Under the pieces are notes generated by a model. It saw only the letters and a list, made by a program, of their open reading frames with translations. It ran no database searches and was not told the origin of the DNA. A stretch of DNA of 64,000 nucleotides from assembly GCF_900188105.1 (NCBI RefSeq), contig NZ_FZNP01000002.1, positions 620,001 through 684,000 on the forward strand, read 5' to 3'. Shown here in pieces: positions 49,859 to 58,281 of this stretch. This DNA comes from Actinomadura mexicana. GTDB taxonomy: Bacteria; Actinomycetota; Actinomycetes; Streptosporangiales; Streptosporangiaceae. The translations under genes were made by a program, and so were the position numbers. Every line of letters starts with the position of its first letter. Within the stretch, counting starts at the first letter, position 1.

Positions 49859-50463
49859 GTGATCGATGCGCAGGCCCTTGACCGTGCGCGTCAAACGCGC
49901 CGAACAGTCCGCCGAGACCATCCACGACTGCCCCACCGACCGCTCCGTCTGGTCCTTCCCACCGAGCGCCGCGCCCTCTTCGCGCTGGCAGTGGCCACTC
50001 GAACAGGCGACCCGGACGGAGCCCTCCAAGCCGCCGAGATGGCCGACACCGCATGGGCAGCTGGCGCACCCGTCGCCCCGGCGCTCTGGGCTCAAATCCG
50101 CGTCGGCACCGGAGTAGCCCACCTGCTCAAAGGCGACCTCGAAGGCACCGCCGAACAACTCGCCCAACTTGCGGTCCACCCGACAGACCCCTTGAGGCAG
50201 ATCCGCAACGCCGTCCAGACGGCCACCCTCAAAGTGACTGGCCGCGAAGGCCACACCGAGGGTCCCACCCAGTGGGCGCCACACATGACGCTCGCCTGCA
50301 GCGAGACCGAGCAACCCGCCGAACCGCTCATAACGGCACTCGGCCGAGAACTCCCAGGCCAGGAGTTCACGATCAACGCCGTAACCCTCGTCGAACAACG
50401 AGGCCCGAACGCCGTTGGGACTGGCACCCCGTAGGACGCGCAGCTCTCGGCGACCGCTACTAG
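49859..50463 (+). pseudogene. Chimeric gene remnant: TPR-type regulator fragment joined to a 2'-5' RNA ligase-like C-terminus
   Basis: The frame from 49859 carries ALFALAVATRTGDPDGALQA and APALWAQIRVGTGVAHLLKG, resembling the TPR tail of actinomycete XRE regulators. After about 50175 the same frame continues as APHMTLACSETEQPAEPL (HxTL motif of 2H phosphoesterases) and ELPGQEFTINAVTLVEQRGP. The expected C-terminal end WDWHPVGRAAL is found only in another frame (about 50400-50463). This suggests a deletion joining two genes, then a frameshift. No intact start or domain is present. Confidence 0.6.
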
Positions 50464-50495
50464 AGGCTTGCCGGATTGGGCTGTTTTAGATCAAG

Positions 50496-50516
50496 GAGCG
50501 CGCCGTTGGCGCGCTC
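50496..50516 (-). terminator. Hairpin downstream of the small membrane protein gene
   Basis: 9-bp GAGCGCGCC stem (50496-50504 with 50508-50516), loop GTT. Confidence 0.45.
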
Positions 50517-50581
50517 GCTCCGTTCGTCGGGCTTGACGGAGGCTCGGGTCCGGGCCAGTCCCAGCCGGCAGATGCATAGGT

Positions 50582-50613
50582 CGGGGGTCTCGGCGTTGTC
50601 GCCGAGACCCCCG
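50582..50613 (-). terminator. Terminator of the four-helix membrane protein gene
   Basis: 14-bp perfect stem (50582-50595 with 50600-50613), loop TTGT, 46 bp past the stop at 50659. Confidence 0.8.
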
Positions 50614-50658
50614 CAGGTGGATGGCTAGCCGCCTCTACCGCGACGGCCGGCGATGTGG

Positions 50659-51069
50659 CTAGCGCTGAGACCTGTACCCGGCGATGAAGCCAATCCAGGC
50701 AGAGCAGGCGCCGATGACACTGAGCACAGCGGCGACGGCTAGTGGGGTCGCCGCCAGTAGGAGCAGCCCGATGGCCCAGGCATAGTTCACGATACCTAGG
50801 TGAATGCTGGTCTTGAGCAGGTCGCGGCGGCGTAGCCGTGCGGATAGCGAACTGCCAGCGCGTCCGCTGATCCCACCGAAGACTGCGCAGATCAGGGTGG
50901 CCTTGAAGAACACCATGGTGCTGACAGGGCGGCCGTCGTTGAGGAACACGCCCACATGATCTGCGCCGAAGAGGTGAATCCAGCAGAACGTGGCCCAGCC
51001 GAACAAGGCGGCTGCAGTGATAGCGCCGAATGTGGCGCCGCGGACTTCGGCGTGTCCAATCTTGATCAT
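50659..51069 (-). CDS. Small membrane protein, function unknown
   Basis: 136 residues with about four hydrophobic helices: FGAITAAALFGWATFCWI, FFKATLICAVFGGI, LGIVNYAWAIGLLLLA and VAAVLSVIGACSAWIGF. ATG 51069 (MIKIGHAEVRG) has AAGGAGAG upstream; the longer frame to 51267 is low-complexity and not supported. No family recognised. Transcribed towards the gene remnant. Confidence 0.65.
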   Translation of the reverse strand: MIKIGHAEVRGATFGAITAAALFGWATFCWIHLFGADHVGVFLNDGRPVSTMVFFKATLICAVFGGISGRAGSSLSARLRRRDLLKTSIHLGIVNYAWAIGLLLLAATPLAVAAVLSVIGACSAWIGFIAGYRSQR

Positions 51070-51905
51070 GGGGGTCTCTCCTTTGTAATTCGGCCCGTAC
51101 CTGTGTGCGGGTCGTTGTGATGTACCGTCCGGTGAGCCTGGGGCCGTGCAAGCGCCTTGTCCGTGTCCGACCTGGATAAGGGCGGCGGCGCTCTCCCGGC
51201 CTCGGACTACTACGGCGGCTCCGCCCCACCCGGCCCGTTCAGCGGTCGATGCGCCTATCCCCGCCACCAGGCTGGACGCCCGTGACCTGGAACTGAGACC
51301 AGGTGGTTCCCGTGTTCACCGTGATTCGCTCGACGAAGTAGGAGCCCGACTTTGTCCCTGCGGCATCGCCATGAGTACGCCGCAGATCTTCCTCATGGCC
51401 TCCCGGTCGGCAACGGCAAGCCAACCCAGGAGTTCCCCACCGGCTCCGCCGGCGGGTGCGCACCGCGTCCTGCCCAGATCCACCAGGTTCGAGCAGGCGT
51501 CAAGTGGAGGGACGTAACAACGCCGGTTCCTCTCGTACTCCTCTCCATCTCGCTCACCGGACCCGCACCATCTGGCAGTACTGGCACGCCCCGGCTTTGC
51601 CAGAGCTGCTCCCACCCTCCCCGGCATCACCCGGATCAGGCTGCCCTCAACTACGCTGACCTGCTGCGACAGACCACCAGTGGAGGTCTCCCACCTCCAC
51701 TCGAATCACAGCGCCTCACGGTGCACGCCGTTAACTTGACACACCCACCTTGCCGGGCCCCGTCCGGTGGTCGTCGATGTTGCTGTCGGTGTAGATCTCC
51801 GCGCCGTCCGCACAGTGCTTTCCCACGGCGAGAGGGAAACAGGCGCGGACGCATCTGTGGGTTGCTGCCCTTCTCAGATCCACTGTGGAGGGCGAAAATG
51901 ATCGC
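51070..51905. other. Non-coding or decayed accessory stretch
   Basis: 836 bp. Translations show short fragments (for example TIWQYWHAPALPEL on the plus strand) but no intact domain, and frames are interrupted. Composition is less GC-biased than the core genes. Probably decayed DNA. Confidence 0.5.
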
Positions 51906-52142
51906 ATGTGGATTTGGCCAATCATCGGGTTCTTCGCCCTGCTGCTCGCGTTCGGAGTGGCTTACGACTGGCGTCTACGCCGGCGAGGGCACCGGTTCCG
52001 GGACAGTGAGGCCCTGAATGCCGAGGCGCGCGAGAACCGGCGCGACATGCGTGCTTGGGACAGAGGCTCACAAGGGAACAGTGGAGGGGATCTGTCTTGG
52101 ACGGCGGAAACCCGCCGCCGCCGCGGAGGCAGCACCCGATGA
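51906..52142 (+). CDS. Small membrane protein
   Basis: 78 residues. One N-terminal helix (WIWPIIGFFALLLAFGVAY, about 2-20) followed by basic WRLRRRGHRFR and a polar tail. GGAGGG lies 13 bp upstream, a little far; ATG 51906 is taken as start. Such single-helix proteins are common in actinomycetes; function unknown. Confidence 0.6.
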   Translation: MWIWPIIGFFALLLAFGVAYDWRLRRRGHRFRDSEALNAEARENRRDMRAWDRGSQGNSGGDLSWTAETRRRRGGSTR

Positions 52143-52180
52143 CCTGCTTTTCTCCCCCGCCGCTCCTTCGTCGTTTCTAA

Positions 52181-52195
52181 CCGGGGGACCCCCGG
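52181..52195 (+). terminator. Short GC hairpin after the small membrane gene
   Basis: CCGGGGG-A-CCCCCGG; stem effectively 5 bp with a 5-nt loop. Weak. Confidence 0.3.
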
Positions 52196-52305
52196 GCCCC
52201 TGGTGTGAGGCTTCGCCCCCACGCCCCCTCGGTTGCGGTTCTTGGGCACGTATTCGCCCGCGTGGGTGGTCCTGCGGGGGCTTTCCGGGTGTCGTTCGGT
52301 GCGGG

Positions 52306-52656
52306 CTAGATGGCTTTGCGGGTCTGGGGGGCCAGGTCGTCGACGATCCGGGCTACCGCTTCGACCAACGCCCTGCCTGTTGGGGTGCCGGTCACTGTCC
52401 ACACTTCCCGGTCTTCCTCCTCGACACCGGTGACGCCGCCGACGCCGCTCAGAGCGTCCGCGATTCGGCGGCGCAGCTCGGACTCGAGAGGGTCCGTGCG
52501 GATGAACTCCATGACCCAGGCGCTGACGCTCCAGAACGGCCCTGCCCGAAGCTTGGAGGCCGACACGGCGCGCAGGTCCGGCTCATCTGTCTTGCGTATC
52601 CACTCTTCGGCTATCCCGGAGTCGAGCGGCTGGACCTGCTGGACGTCATCACTCAC
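52306..52656 (-). CDS. Conserved hypothetical protein
   Basis: 116 residues, soluble, acidic. GTG start at 52656 (VSDDVQQVQPL). Contains GPFWSVSAWVMEFIRTDPLESELRRRIADAL (residues about 39-70, here read in two halves) and a beta-rich C-terminus VWTVTGTPTGRALVEAV. No known catalytic motif. Regular third-base bias suggests it is a real gene. Confidence 0.55.
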   Translation of the reverse strand: MSDDVQQVQPLDSGIAEEWIRKTDEPDLRAVSASKLRAGPFWSVSAWVMEFIRTDPLESELRRRIADALSGVGGVTGVEEEDREVWTVTGTPTGRALVEAVARIVDDLAPQTRKAI

Positions 52657-52832
52657 GCGACGAGGTTAGTGCGGATCAGTTCGCCCTTCAGCCCTGTCGT
52701 CGTGGTGCGCGGATGCGGGGGACGGTGTCGCCCTGCCCGCACCGAGAACGGCCTCGAAAGGCAAGTGAGACGCCCGGTCCCGCGTTCGGCAGCCCGTCGC
52801 TGTCGGGGCGGTGATCGCCTGGGGCCCGCCGC

Positions 52833-53978
52833 TCAACTGCGCAGCTGGGCGTTGAGCCGTGCCGCCTGCCGCGTGAGGTGGTCGCGTTCGGGGAGGTTGG
52901 GCGCTGACCGGGCGGCCTGGGCGTAGAGCCGTGCCGCGGTGACCCGGTCACCGCCACGCTCGTGCAGGTACGCCGCGGCGGCGGTGTGGCGGGGCAGGGC
53001 GGGGTCGAGTTCGGCCAGGGCGGCCAGGCCGGCCCGCGGGCCGTCGGCCTCGCCGACCGCGACGGCCCTGTTGAGGCGGGCGACCGGGTTGTCGGTGAGG
53101 CGCACCAGTTCGTCGTACCACTCGACGATCTGCACCCAGTCGGTCTCGGCGGCCGTCCGGGCGTCGGCGTGGAGCGCGGCGATGGCGGCCTGGGCCTGGA
53201 ACTCGCCCAGGCGGTCGCGGATGAGGGCCGCCTGGAGCACGTCGACGCCCTCGGCGATCAGGCGGGTGTTCCACAGGCTGCGGTCCTGCTCGGCCAGGGG
53301 CACGAGCCTGCCGTCGGGGCCCGTCCGTGCCGGGCGCCGTGCGTGGTGCAGCAGCATGAGCGCGAGCAGGCCCGCGACCTCCACGTGGTCGATCTTGGCC
53401 GCCAACTGGCGGGTGAGCCGGATCGCCTCGGCGGCGAGGTCGACGTCGCCGGAGTAGCCCTCGTTGAAAACGAGGTAGAGCACGCGCAGCACGGTGGCGA
53501 CGTCGCCGGGCTGGTTGAACCGGACCTCCGAGACGGTCCGCTTGGCCCTGCTGATCCGCTGGGCCATGGTCGCCTCCGGCACGAGGTAGGCCTGGGCGAT
53601 CTGGCGTGTGGTCAGGCCGCCGACCGCGCGCAGCGTGAGTGCGACGGCCGAGGCCGGCGTCAGGGACGGGTGCGCGCACAGGAAGTACAGCTGGAGCGTG
53701 TCGTCCACCGCCCCGCCCCGGCCGGGCACGGGCTCGGTCTCGACACGTTCCTCGCGGCGCCGCCGGGACGTTTCGGCGCGGGCGGCGTCGAGGAACTTGC
53801 GCCAGGCCACGGTGACCAGCCAGCCCTTGGGGTCCTGCGGCGGGTCGTCCGGCCACACGCGCACGGCCTCGACCAGTGCGTCCTGCACGGCGTCCTCGGC
53901 CGCCGCGAAGTCGGCTCCGCGACGGACCAGGACACCGATCACCGCGGGCACCAGCTCCCGCAGCAGCGATTCGTTCAC
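52833..53978 (-). CDS. ECF42-type RNA polymerase sigma factor (DUF6596/TPR extension)
   Basis: 381 residues. Sigma region 2 with AAAEDAVQDALVEAVRVW (about 25-42), region 4 with LTTRQIAQAYLVPEATMAQRI (about 125-145, helix-turn-helix) and a long C-terminal extension VFNEGYSG ... RHTAAAAYLHERGG resembling TPR repeats. This architecture plus the adjacent YCII/DGPF gene defines the ECF42 group. GTG start at 53978 overlaps the partner's stop (GTGA). Regulates an unknown set; in ECF42 the extension is needed for activity. Confidence 0.93.
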   Translation of the reverse strand: MNESLLRELVPAVIGVLVRRGADFAAAEDAVQDALVEAVRVWPDDPPQDPKGWLVTVAWRKFLDAARAETSRRRREERVETEPVPGRGGAVDDTLQLYFLCAHPSLTPASAVALTLRAVGGLTTRQIAQAYLVPEATMAQRISRAKRTVSEVRFNQPGDVATVLRVLYLVFNEGYSGDVDLAAEAIRLTRQLAAKIDHVEVAGLLALMLLHHARRPARTGPDGRLVPLAEQDRSLWNTRLIAEGVDVLQAALIRDRLGEFQAQAAIAALHADARTAAETDWVQIVEWYDELVRLTDNPVARLNRAVAVGEADGPRAGLAALAELDPALPRHTAAAAYLHERGGDRVTAARLYAQAARSAPNLPERDHLTRQAARLNAQLRS

Positions 53979-54382
53979 CCGGTCACCGTGGGCCGCCCGG
54001 CCAGGAAGGGGCGCACCTCGAGCCACTCGTGGATCGGCCTCCCGCCCGCACCCGGAGCCGCGGACAGTTCGCCGGCCAGCTCGATCGCCCGCTCGTAGGT
54101 GTCGACGTCGATCACTATCCAGCCGGCGATCAGGTCCTTGGTCTCCGCGAACGGGCCATCGGTGACCGGCGGCCGGCCCTCGCCGTCGGAGCGGACGAAC
54201 GCGCCCTCCGGGGAGAGCCCCTGGGAGTCGACGAACTCGCCGGTCCCTTCGAGCCGAGCGATGTAGTCCTGCATGTACTGCATGTGGGCCGAAAGCTCCT
54301 CCGGCGTCCACTGCTCCATCGGCACGTCGTTGACCGGTGCCGGCGCGCCCCGGTAGTGCTTGAGCAGCAGGTACTTGGCCAT
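53975..54382 (-). CDS. YCII/DGPF family protein, partner of the ECF42 sigma factor
   Basis: 135 residues. The domain begins MAKYLLLKHYRG and contains the DGPF motif VTDGPFAETKDLIAGW (about 87-102). ATG at 54382 with AAGGAG at 8 bp. The gene is immediately upstream and coupled to the sigma factor; in this group the DGPF gene is usually a regulatory target. Confidence 0.93.
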   Translation of the reverse strand: MAKYLLLKHYRGAPAPVNDVPMEQWTPEELSAHMQYMQDYIARLEGTGEFVDSQGLSPEGAFVRSDGEGRPPVTDGPFAETKDLIAGWIVIDVDTYERAIELAGELSAAPGAGGRPIHEWLEVRPFLAGRPTVTG

Positions 54383-54474
54383 CGTGTTCTCCTTGTCGTG
54401 GTACGAGGCCATTGTGGCCGTGTTCACTACCGCGGACGGAGCCGCACGCCGGTCGGCCGCAACGGGACGGGACG

Positions 54475-54915
54475 TCAGCCGAGTTGCTCGGCCAGCGCGA
54501 CGATGATGCCCGCGGGGCCGCGGAGGTAGCAGAGCCGGTAGCTGTCCTCGTACCGCGCCACTTCGCCGAGGAGTTCGGCGCCGTGGGCGCGCAGGCGGGT
54601 GACGGCGTCGTCGATGTCGTCGACGGCGAACATGACACGATGCAGGCCCAGCGTGTTGGGCGGCGGGTTCTCCGGTCCGGTGCTGACCGCCACGGGGGTG
54701 TGGTACCTCACCAACTCCAGCTTGCCGTGGCCGTCCGGGATCCGCATCATCGCGATGTCGCTCCGGAGGCCGTCGAGCCCGACCGTGAGATCCGCCCAGA
54801 GGCCTTCGATCTCCGCCTTGCCCTCCAGTTCCATGCCGAGTTCCACGAAGAACGCGATTGCGGCCTCAAGGTCGTCGACGACGATGCCGACGTTGTCCAT
54901 CCGCTTGATCGTCAT
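54475..54915 (-). CDS. VOC family protein (glyoxalase-like)
   Basis: 146 residues, two beta-alpha-beta-beta-beta modules: MDNVGIVVDDLEAAIAFFVELG (about 6-27) and LHRVMFAVDDIDDAVTRL (about 86-103). Metal ligands of the active type (His/Glu) are not obvious, so function (dioxygenase, glyoxalase, drug-binding) is open. ATG 54915 preceded by GAGGGAGA. Same direction as the ECF42 pair. Confidence 0.85.
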   Translation of the reverse strand: MTIKRMDNVGIVVDDLEAAIAFFVELGMELEGKAEIEGLWADLTVGLDGLRSDIAMMRIPDGHGKLELVRYHTPVAVSTGPENPPPNTLGLHRVMFAVDDIDDAVTRLRAHGAELLGEVARYEDSYRLCYLRGPAGIIVALAEQLG

Positions 54916-55124
54916 GGTGGATCTCCCTCTTCGTCGTGCGGCCCGTCGTGGCCACCGGTGTCCCTGGGACGGAGCCGGCGCCACATCCTCGACACCGGAA
55001 CCGTGCGGACTTCTGGGACCTGTTCGCTATGGCCGGACCGGCTCATGGGCCTGAGGGTTATCGGACTGAGCAGGGAGTGAAAGCGGCCCGGGCCTCGCGA
55101 TGGGTTCGTTCGGATTGGCGCGGC

Positions 55125-55718
55125 TCAGGCGAGGCTGTGGAGTCGGTAGATCAGGTGGGTCACGCCGCGGCCCTGGACGATATCCGGGTCGTCCAGGACG
55201 AGGGGGACATCGGTCACCGCGTTGAAGAACGGCGTGCCGCCGCCGAGCAGTACGGGCACCAGATCGACCCAAAACTCGTCGATCAGGCCTGCCGCCAGGG
55301 CCTGGCGGGCCATGTCGCCGGCGGCTACACCGACCGCTCTGTCTCCTGCAACCTCCGCCGCCTGGCGGACGGCGCTCTCGACCCCGTCGACGACGAAGAT
55401 GAAGCCCTTGTGCGGCCAGTCGTCGGGTGCCTTGTGGGTGACCACGAACACCGGCACGCCGAACGGGTGGGTGCCGCCCCAGCCTTGCGTCAGGTCGAAC
55501 AGCTTGCGGCCGACCACCAGCGCTCCGGTGCCGTCCACCAGCCTGTGCAGGTGCTCACTGCTCTGCGGGGTGACCTGGAATGCGAGTTCCGGGTGGGCGG
55601 TGGCGACCTCGACGTCCCCTGTCCGGTGCCAGCCGAAGAGGTGCTCGAACCCGCTCTCGTCCGGCCCGGAGATGTAGCCGTCCAGGGACATCGACGCTGA
55701 TGTGATGACCTTCGCCAT
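55125..55718 (-). CDS. Dihydrofolate reductase family protein (RibD C-terminal-like)
   Basis: 197 residues. Starts MAKVITSASMSLDGYISGPD (family N-terminus, SMSLDG), followed by LVVGRKLFDL (about 69-78), and near the end DEFWVDLVPVLLGGGTPFF (about 147-165). ATG 55718 with GGAGCG upstream. Probably an NADPH-dependent reductase of unknown substrate rather than the housekeeping DHFR. Confidence 0.87.
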   Translation of the reverse strand: MAKVITSASMSLDGYISGPDESGFEHLFGWHRTGDVEVATAHPELAFQVTPQSSEHLHRLVDGTGALVVGRKLFDLTQGWGGTHPFGVPVFVVTHKAPDDWPHKGFIFVVDGVESAVRQAAEVAGDRAVGVAAGDMARQALAAGLIDEFWVDLVPVLLGGGTPFFNAVTDVPLVLDDPDIVQGRGVTHLIYRLHSLA

Positions 55719-55799
55719 GGTGCGCTCCAAGCTCTCTGCGGTCGGTCGACACAAGCTTGGACTTGCGATCTCTGGAGAACTCACCGCCCTTGAGGCGGT

Positions 55800-55836
55800 C
55801 AGAGGCCGGTTTCGAGGGTCTCGAAACCGGCCTCTG
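55800..55836 (-). terminator. Terminator of the DUF1269 gene
   Basis: A perfect 17-bp inverted repeat (55800-55816 with 55820-55836, loop GGT), 60 bp past the stop at 55897. Confidence 0.85.
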
Positions 55837-55896
55837 GATCGTCGGCGTGCCATGGTCCCGTGCCGGCATTCGGGTTCGCCGCCGCCGGATCCGGGT

Positions 55897-56400
55897 CTAG
55901 GCGGGCTGGGGCGCGCGGGCGGCCCTGACGGCCTCGCGCAGGTGCTCCTCCTGCTCAGGGGACAGCGAGGTCTGGATGAGCCTGCCGCCCAGCGGCGCCA
56001 TCTCCGGGACGGCCTTCTCGGGATTGCGCTTGTCGATCAGGACGAACACGGCCGCGGCGCCGGGCGGCAGGTGCTCGCCGAGATTGCGCATGAAGTCGTC
56101 GTCGATACCGGACTCGGCTGCGGAGCCCGCGGCCGCGCCGGCGGCCCCGCCGATCGCCATGCCGAGCAGCGGCATGAAGAAGATGAGCCCGATCAGCCCG
56201 CCCCATGCGGCGCCGCCGAGCGCGCCGCCTGCGACGAGGTTGCGGGCCTGATGGAGCTTGATCTTGCCGTCCTGCCTGCGCTCGACGATGACGACGTCCG
56301 CCAGCTCGATGATGTGTTCCTTGTGCAGCTGGACGAGCTTCTCGCGCGCTTGCTCGGCGTGCGGCAGGTCGTCGTAGGCCACGGCGATCAGGTCGCTCAT
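55897..56400 (-). CDS. DUF1269 domain membrane protein
   Basis: 167 residues. MSDLIAVAYDDLPHAEQA start; a central Gly/Ala-rich hydrophobic hairpin (GGLIGLIFFMPLLGMAIGGAAG, about 66-88) as in the family; C-terminal EEHLREAVRAAR. ATG 56400 with GGGGGA. Family of unknown function, often predicted membrane-bound. Confidence 0.88.
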   Translation of the reverse strand: MSDLIAVAYDDLPHAEQAREKLVQLHKEHIIELADVVIVERRQDGKIKLHQARNLVAGGALGGAAWGGLIGLIFFMPLLGMAIGGAAGAAAGSAAESGIDDDFMRNLGEHLPPGAAAVFVLIDKRNPEKAVPEMAPLGGRLIQTSLSPEQEEHLREAVRAARAPQPA

Positions 56401-56909
56401 GTTTCCCCCGTTGTGTCCCCCCTGCGGCCGGGCGCAGGAGGGTCCGTGGTCGCTGTGTGCGGCGGTTCCCGGCTTGCCGATCACCCGCGCGATCTGTCGG
56501 GATGCCCAGAAAATCCCCAATGGGTGGTTGGCCGCAAACCATGGACGATCGTCTCTTGGACCGGGATGGGGCAAAACGTGGGTTCCGATTGGCGGAAGCC
56601 GGCGGCGCACGGGGGCACGGCGTGATCGAGCCGGTGGTCGCCGGTAAGCGAATGAGGTGCGGGCTGCGCGCAGCGGCTTTCGCTCGACGGTGCCGGAGGG
56701 CTGGGGCAGGCGCGGCTTCTCAACGGCCGAAACGCGGGGCGGCATGGGCGCATCTGGGCCTTGCGGGACGAGGTCGTGGAAGAGCAGGGCGTCTGCTCTT
56801 CGCGCTCGGCCAGGTATCGGTAGGCGTCGCAGCGACTCAGGGTTCTTCGCTGCTTCTCGGCTGCGGTGGCGTTGAGTTCGGGCCTTGGCCTATGCGGCTC
56901 TGGAGACGG

Positions 56910-56951
56910 TTATCCAGATATGGAGGGCAGTTCTCCACAGCCTGTGGATAA
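56910..56951. promoter_or_regulatory. Small DnaA-box cluster
   Basis: TTATCCAGA (56910-56918), TTCTCCACA (56931-56939), perfect TGTGGATAA (56943-56951). Forms part of the distal DnaA-box set. Confidence 0.6.
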
Positions 56952-57065
56952 CCGAAGGGTCGGCGATGCCGATGAGGGCGGTGTTCCCATCGAACCCTGC
57001 CACATTGGCGTGCAGGAGTGCTGATCGCTGCGGTTGATCTGTGGCACGCTGCGAGGCCCGATTGT

Positions 57066-57110
<45 letters not shown>

Positions 57111-57113
57111 AGG

Positions 57114-57974
57114 TCACGTGAGCTTCCTGCTGAGGATGAAGTCGAACTCGGCGTGGCGGAAGGGGGCTTGGACGCCGTTCCGCGCGGCCGTCTCCGCATC
57201 GTTCGACTCGGTGAAATCGCAGATGAGGCTTTGCTTGACCGCGAAGACCGCGTCAGAGTCCAGGTAGGGACTGCCTGCCACGAAGACGTGAGTGGTCAGC
57301 GGGGTGTGGCCCTCCGCCTGGACGATGAAATGGATGTGCGCCGGGCGGTAGGGATGGCGTCCGGCGGCCGTCAGAAGCCGTCCGACCGGTCCGTCCGTCG
57401 GGATCGGGTAATGGCTGGGCAGGACGGTCCGGAACCGGAACCGTCCTGCGGAGTCGGTGTGGAAAAGGCCGCGCCCGTTGCCGGACGGTTGGACCCCGGG
57501 CTGCTGGACGTCGTAGAACCCTTTCTCGTTGCACTGCCAGACGTCCACCTCCGCGTCAGGCAGAAGATTTCCGTCGCTACTCAGGACACTCCCGGCCACC
57601 AGGCACGGTTGTGCCTCTCCGATCAGGTCGATGCTGTCGCCAAGCGCGCGCGGGGGTGACTCGACCATGTGGAACGGGCCCAGGACGGTGCCCTCGGTGC
57701 CGTCCTCGTGCTCGTTCAGAGTCTCCACGAGCATGGAAACGCCCATGACGTCCGACAGCAGGACGAACTCCTGGCGCGTGTCGGTGCAGGTCTGGCCGAC
57801 CGCGGTGAGGAACTTGATCGCTTGCTCCCATTCGCCGATCGACGGCCGCACCTCACCGACGAACGCGTGCAGGTGGCGAGTGAGGGCGTCCAGCAGTTCG
57901 CGGAGTCGCGGATCGGGAGTGTCGCGGAAACTCTCCTGGACGGCCCGCGTCGCAGTGTGCTCGTTGAAGTCCAC
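57114..57974 (-). CDS. Intradiol ring-cleavage dioxygenase
   Basis: 286 residues. Non-haem Fe(III) enzyme (catechol/hydroxyquinol 1,2-dioxygenase type). N-terminal dimerisation helices (about 1-100), then the beta domain with EVDVWQCNEKGFYDVQQP (about 156-173), SHYPIPTDGPVGRLL and RPAHIHFIVQ (about 218-227); the two tyrosines and two histidines that bind iron are present. GTG start at 57974 with GGAGG at 7 bp. No regulator or other aromatic-degradation gene is adjacent. The stop codon is 4 bp from the poly-G tract. Confidence 0.9.
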   Translation of the reverse strand: MDFNEHTATRAVQESFRDTPDPRLRELLDALTRHLHAFVGEVRPSIGEWEQAIKFLTAVGQTCTDTRQEFVLLSDVMGVSMLVETLNEHEDGTEGTVLGPFHMVESPPRALGDSIDLIGEAQPCLVAGSVLSSDGNLLPDAEVDVWQCNEKGFYDVQQPGVQPSGNGRGLFHTDSAGRFRFRTVLPSHYPIPTDGPVGRLLTAAGRHPYRPAHIHFIVQAEGHTPLTTHVFVAGSPYLDSDAVFAVKQSLICDFTESNDAETAARNGVQAPFRHAEFDFILSRKLT

Positions 57975-57986
57975 GGATTGCCTCCC

Positions 57987-58005
57987 TTTCCACAACCTGT
58001 GGAAA
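57987..58005. promoter_or_regulatory. Inverted repeat upstream of the dioxygenase gene
   Basis: TTTCCACA (57987-57994) inverted as TGTGGAAA (57998-58005) around ACC. Resembles paired one-mismatch DnaA boxes, and lies 13 bp before the start. Confidence 0.45.
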
Positions 58006-58246
58006 ACTCTGGCGATGGGGACGCCCCCCGTCTCAGGAGTGGTGCCCGCCGAACGGTGAGGCCGATCTTCGCGGGCCTCTCCATCCTCCGTCGCCCGCCA
58101 CGAAGATCGCCCCTGACCAGGGCGGCGATCGCCGCGCCGATGATCGCGCTGACGTCCATCATTCCTCACGCCCGCGGTTCGCGCGCGCTCGAACGCCCAC
58201 GTCCACGCCGTCCGGGAACCCGGCCGCTCGTCGACGCTAATCAAAC

Positions 58247-58275
58247 TTGACTAAGTCGACCGCCCTTCCTACGCT
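58247..58275 (+). promoter_or_regulatory. Promoter of leaderless VOC gene
   Basis: TTGACT (58247-58252), 17-bp spacer and TACGCT (58270-58275), a good match to housekeeping promoters. The ATG follows at 58282, so transcription would start at or next to the start codon. Confidence 0.7.
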
Positions 58276-58281
58276 CCGACC

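Noticed and set aside
49866..50117. Short plus-strand frame after tRNA-Ile as an independent gene
   Set aside because: Overlaps the larger remnant in another frame and has no domain; merged into the pseudogene call.
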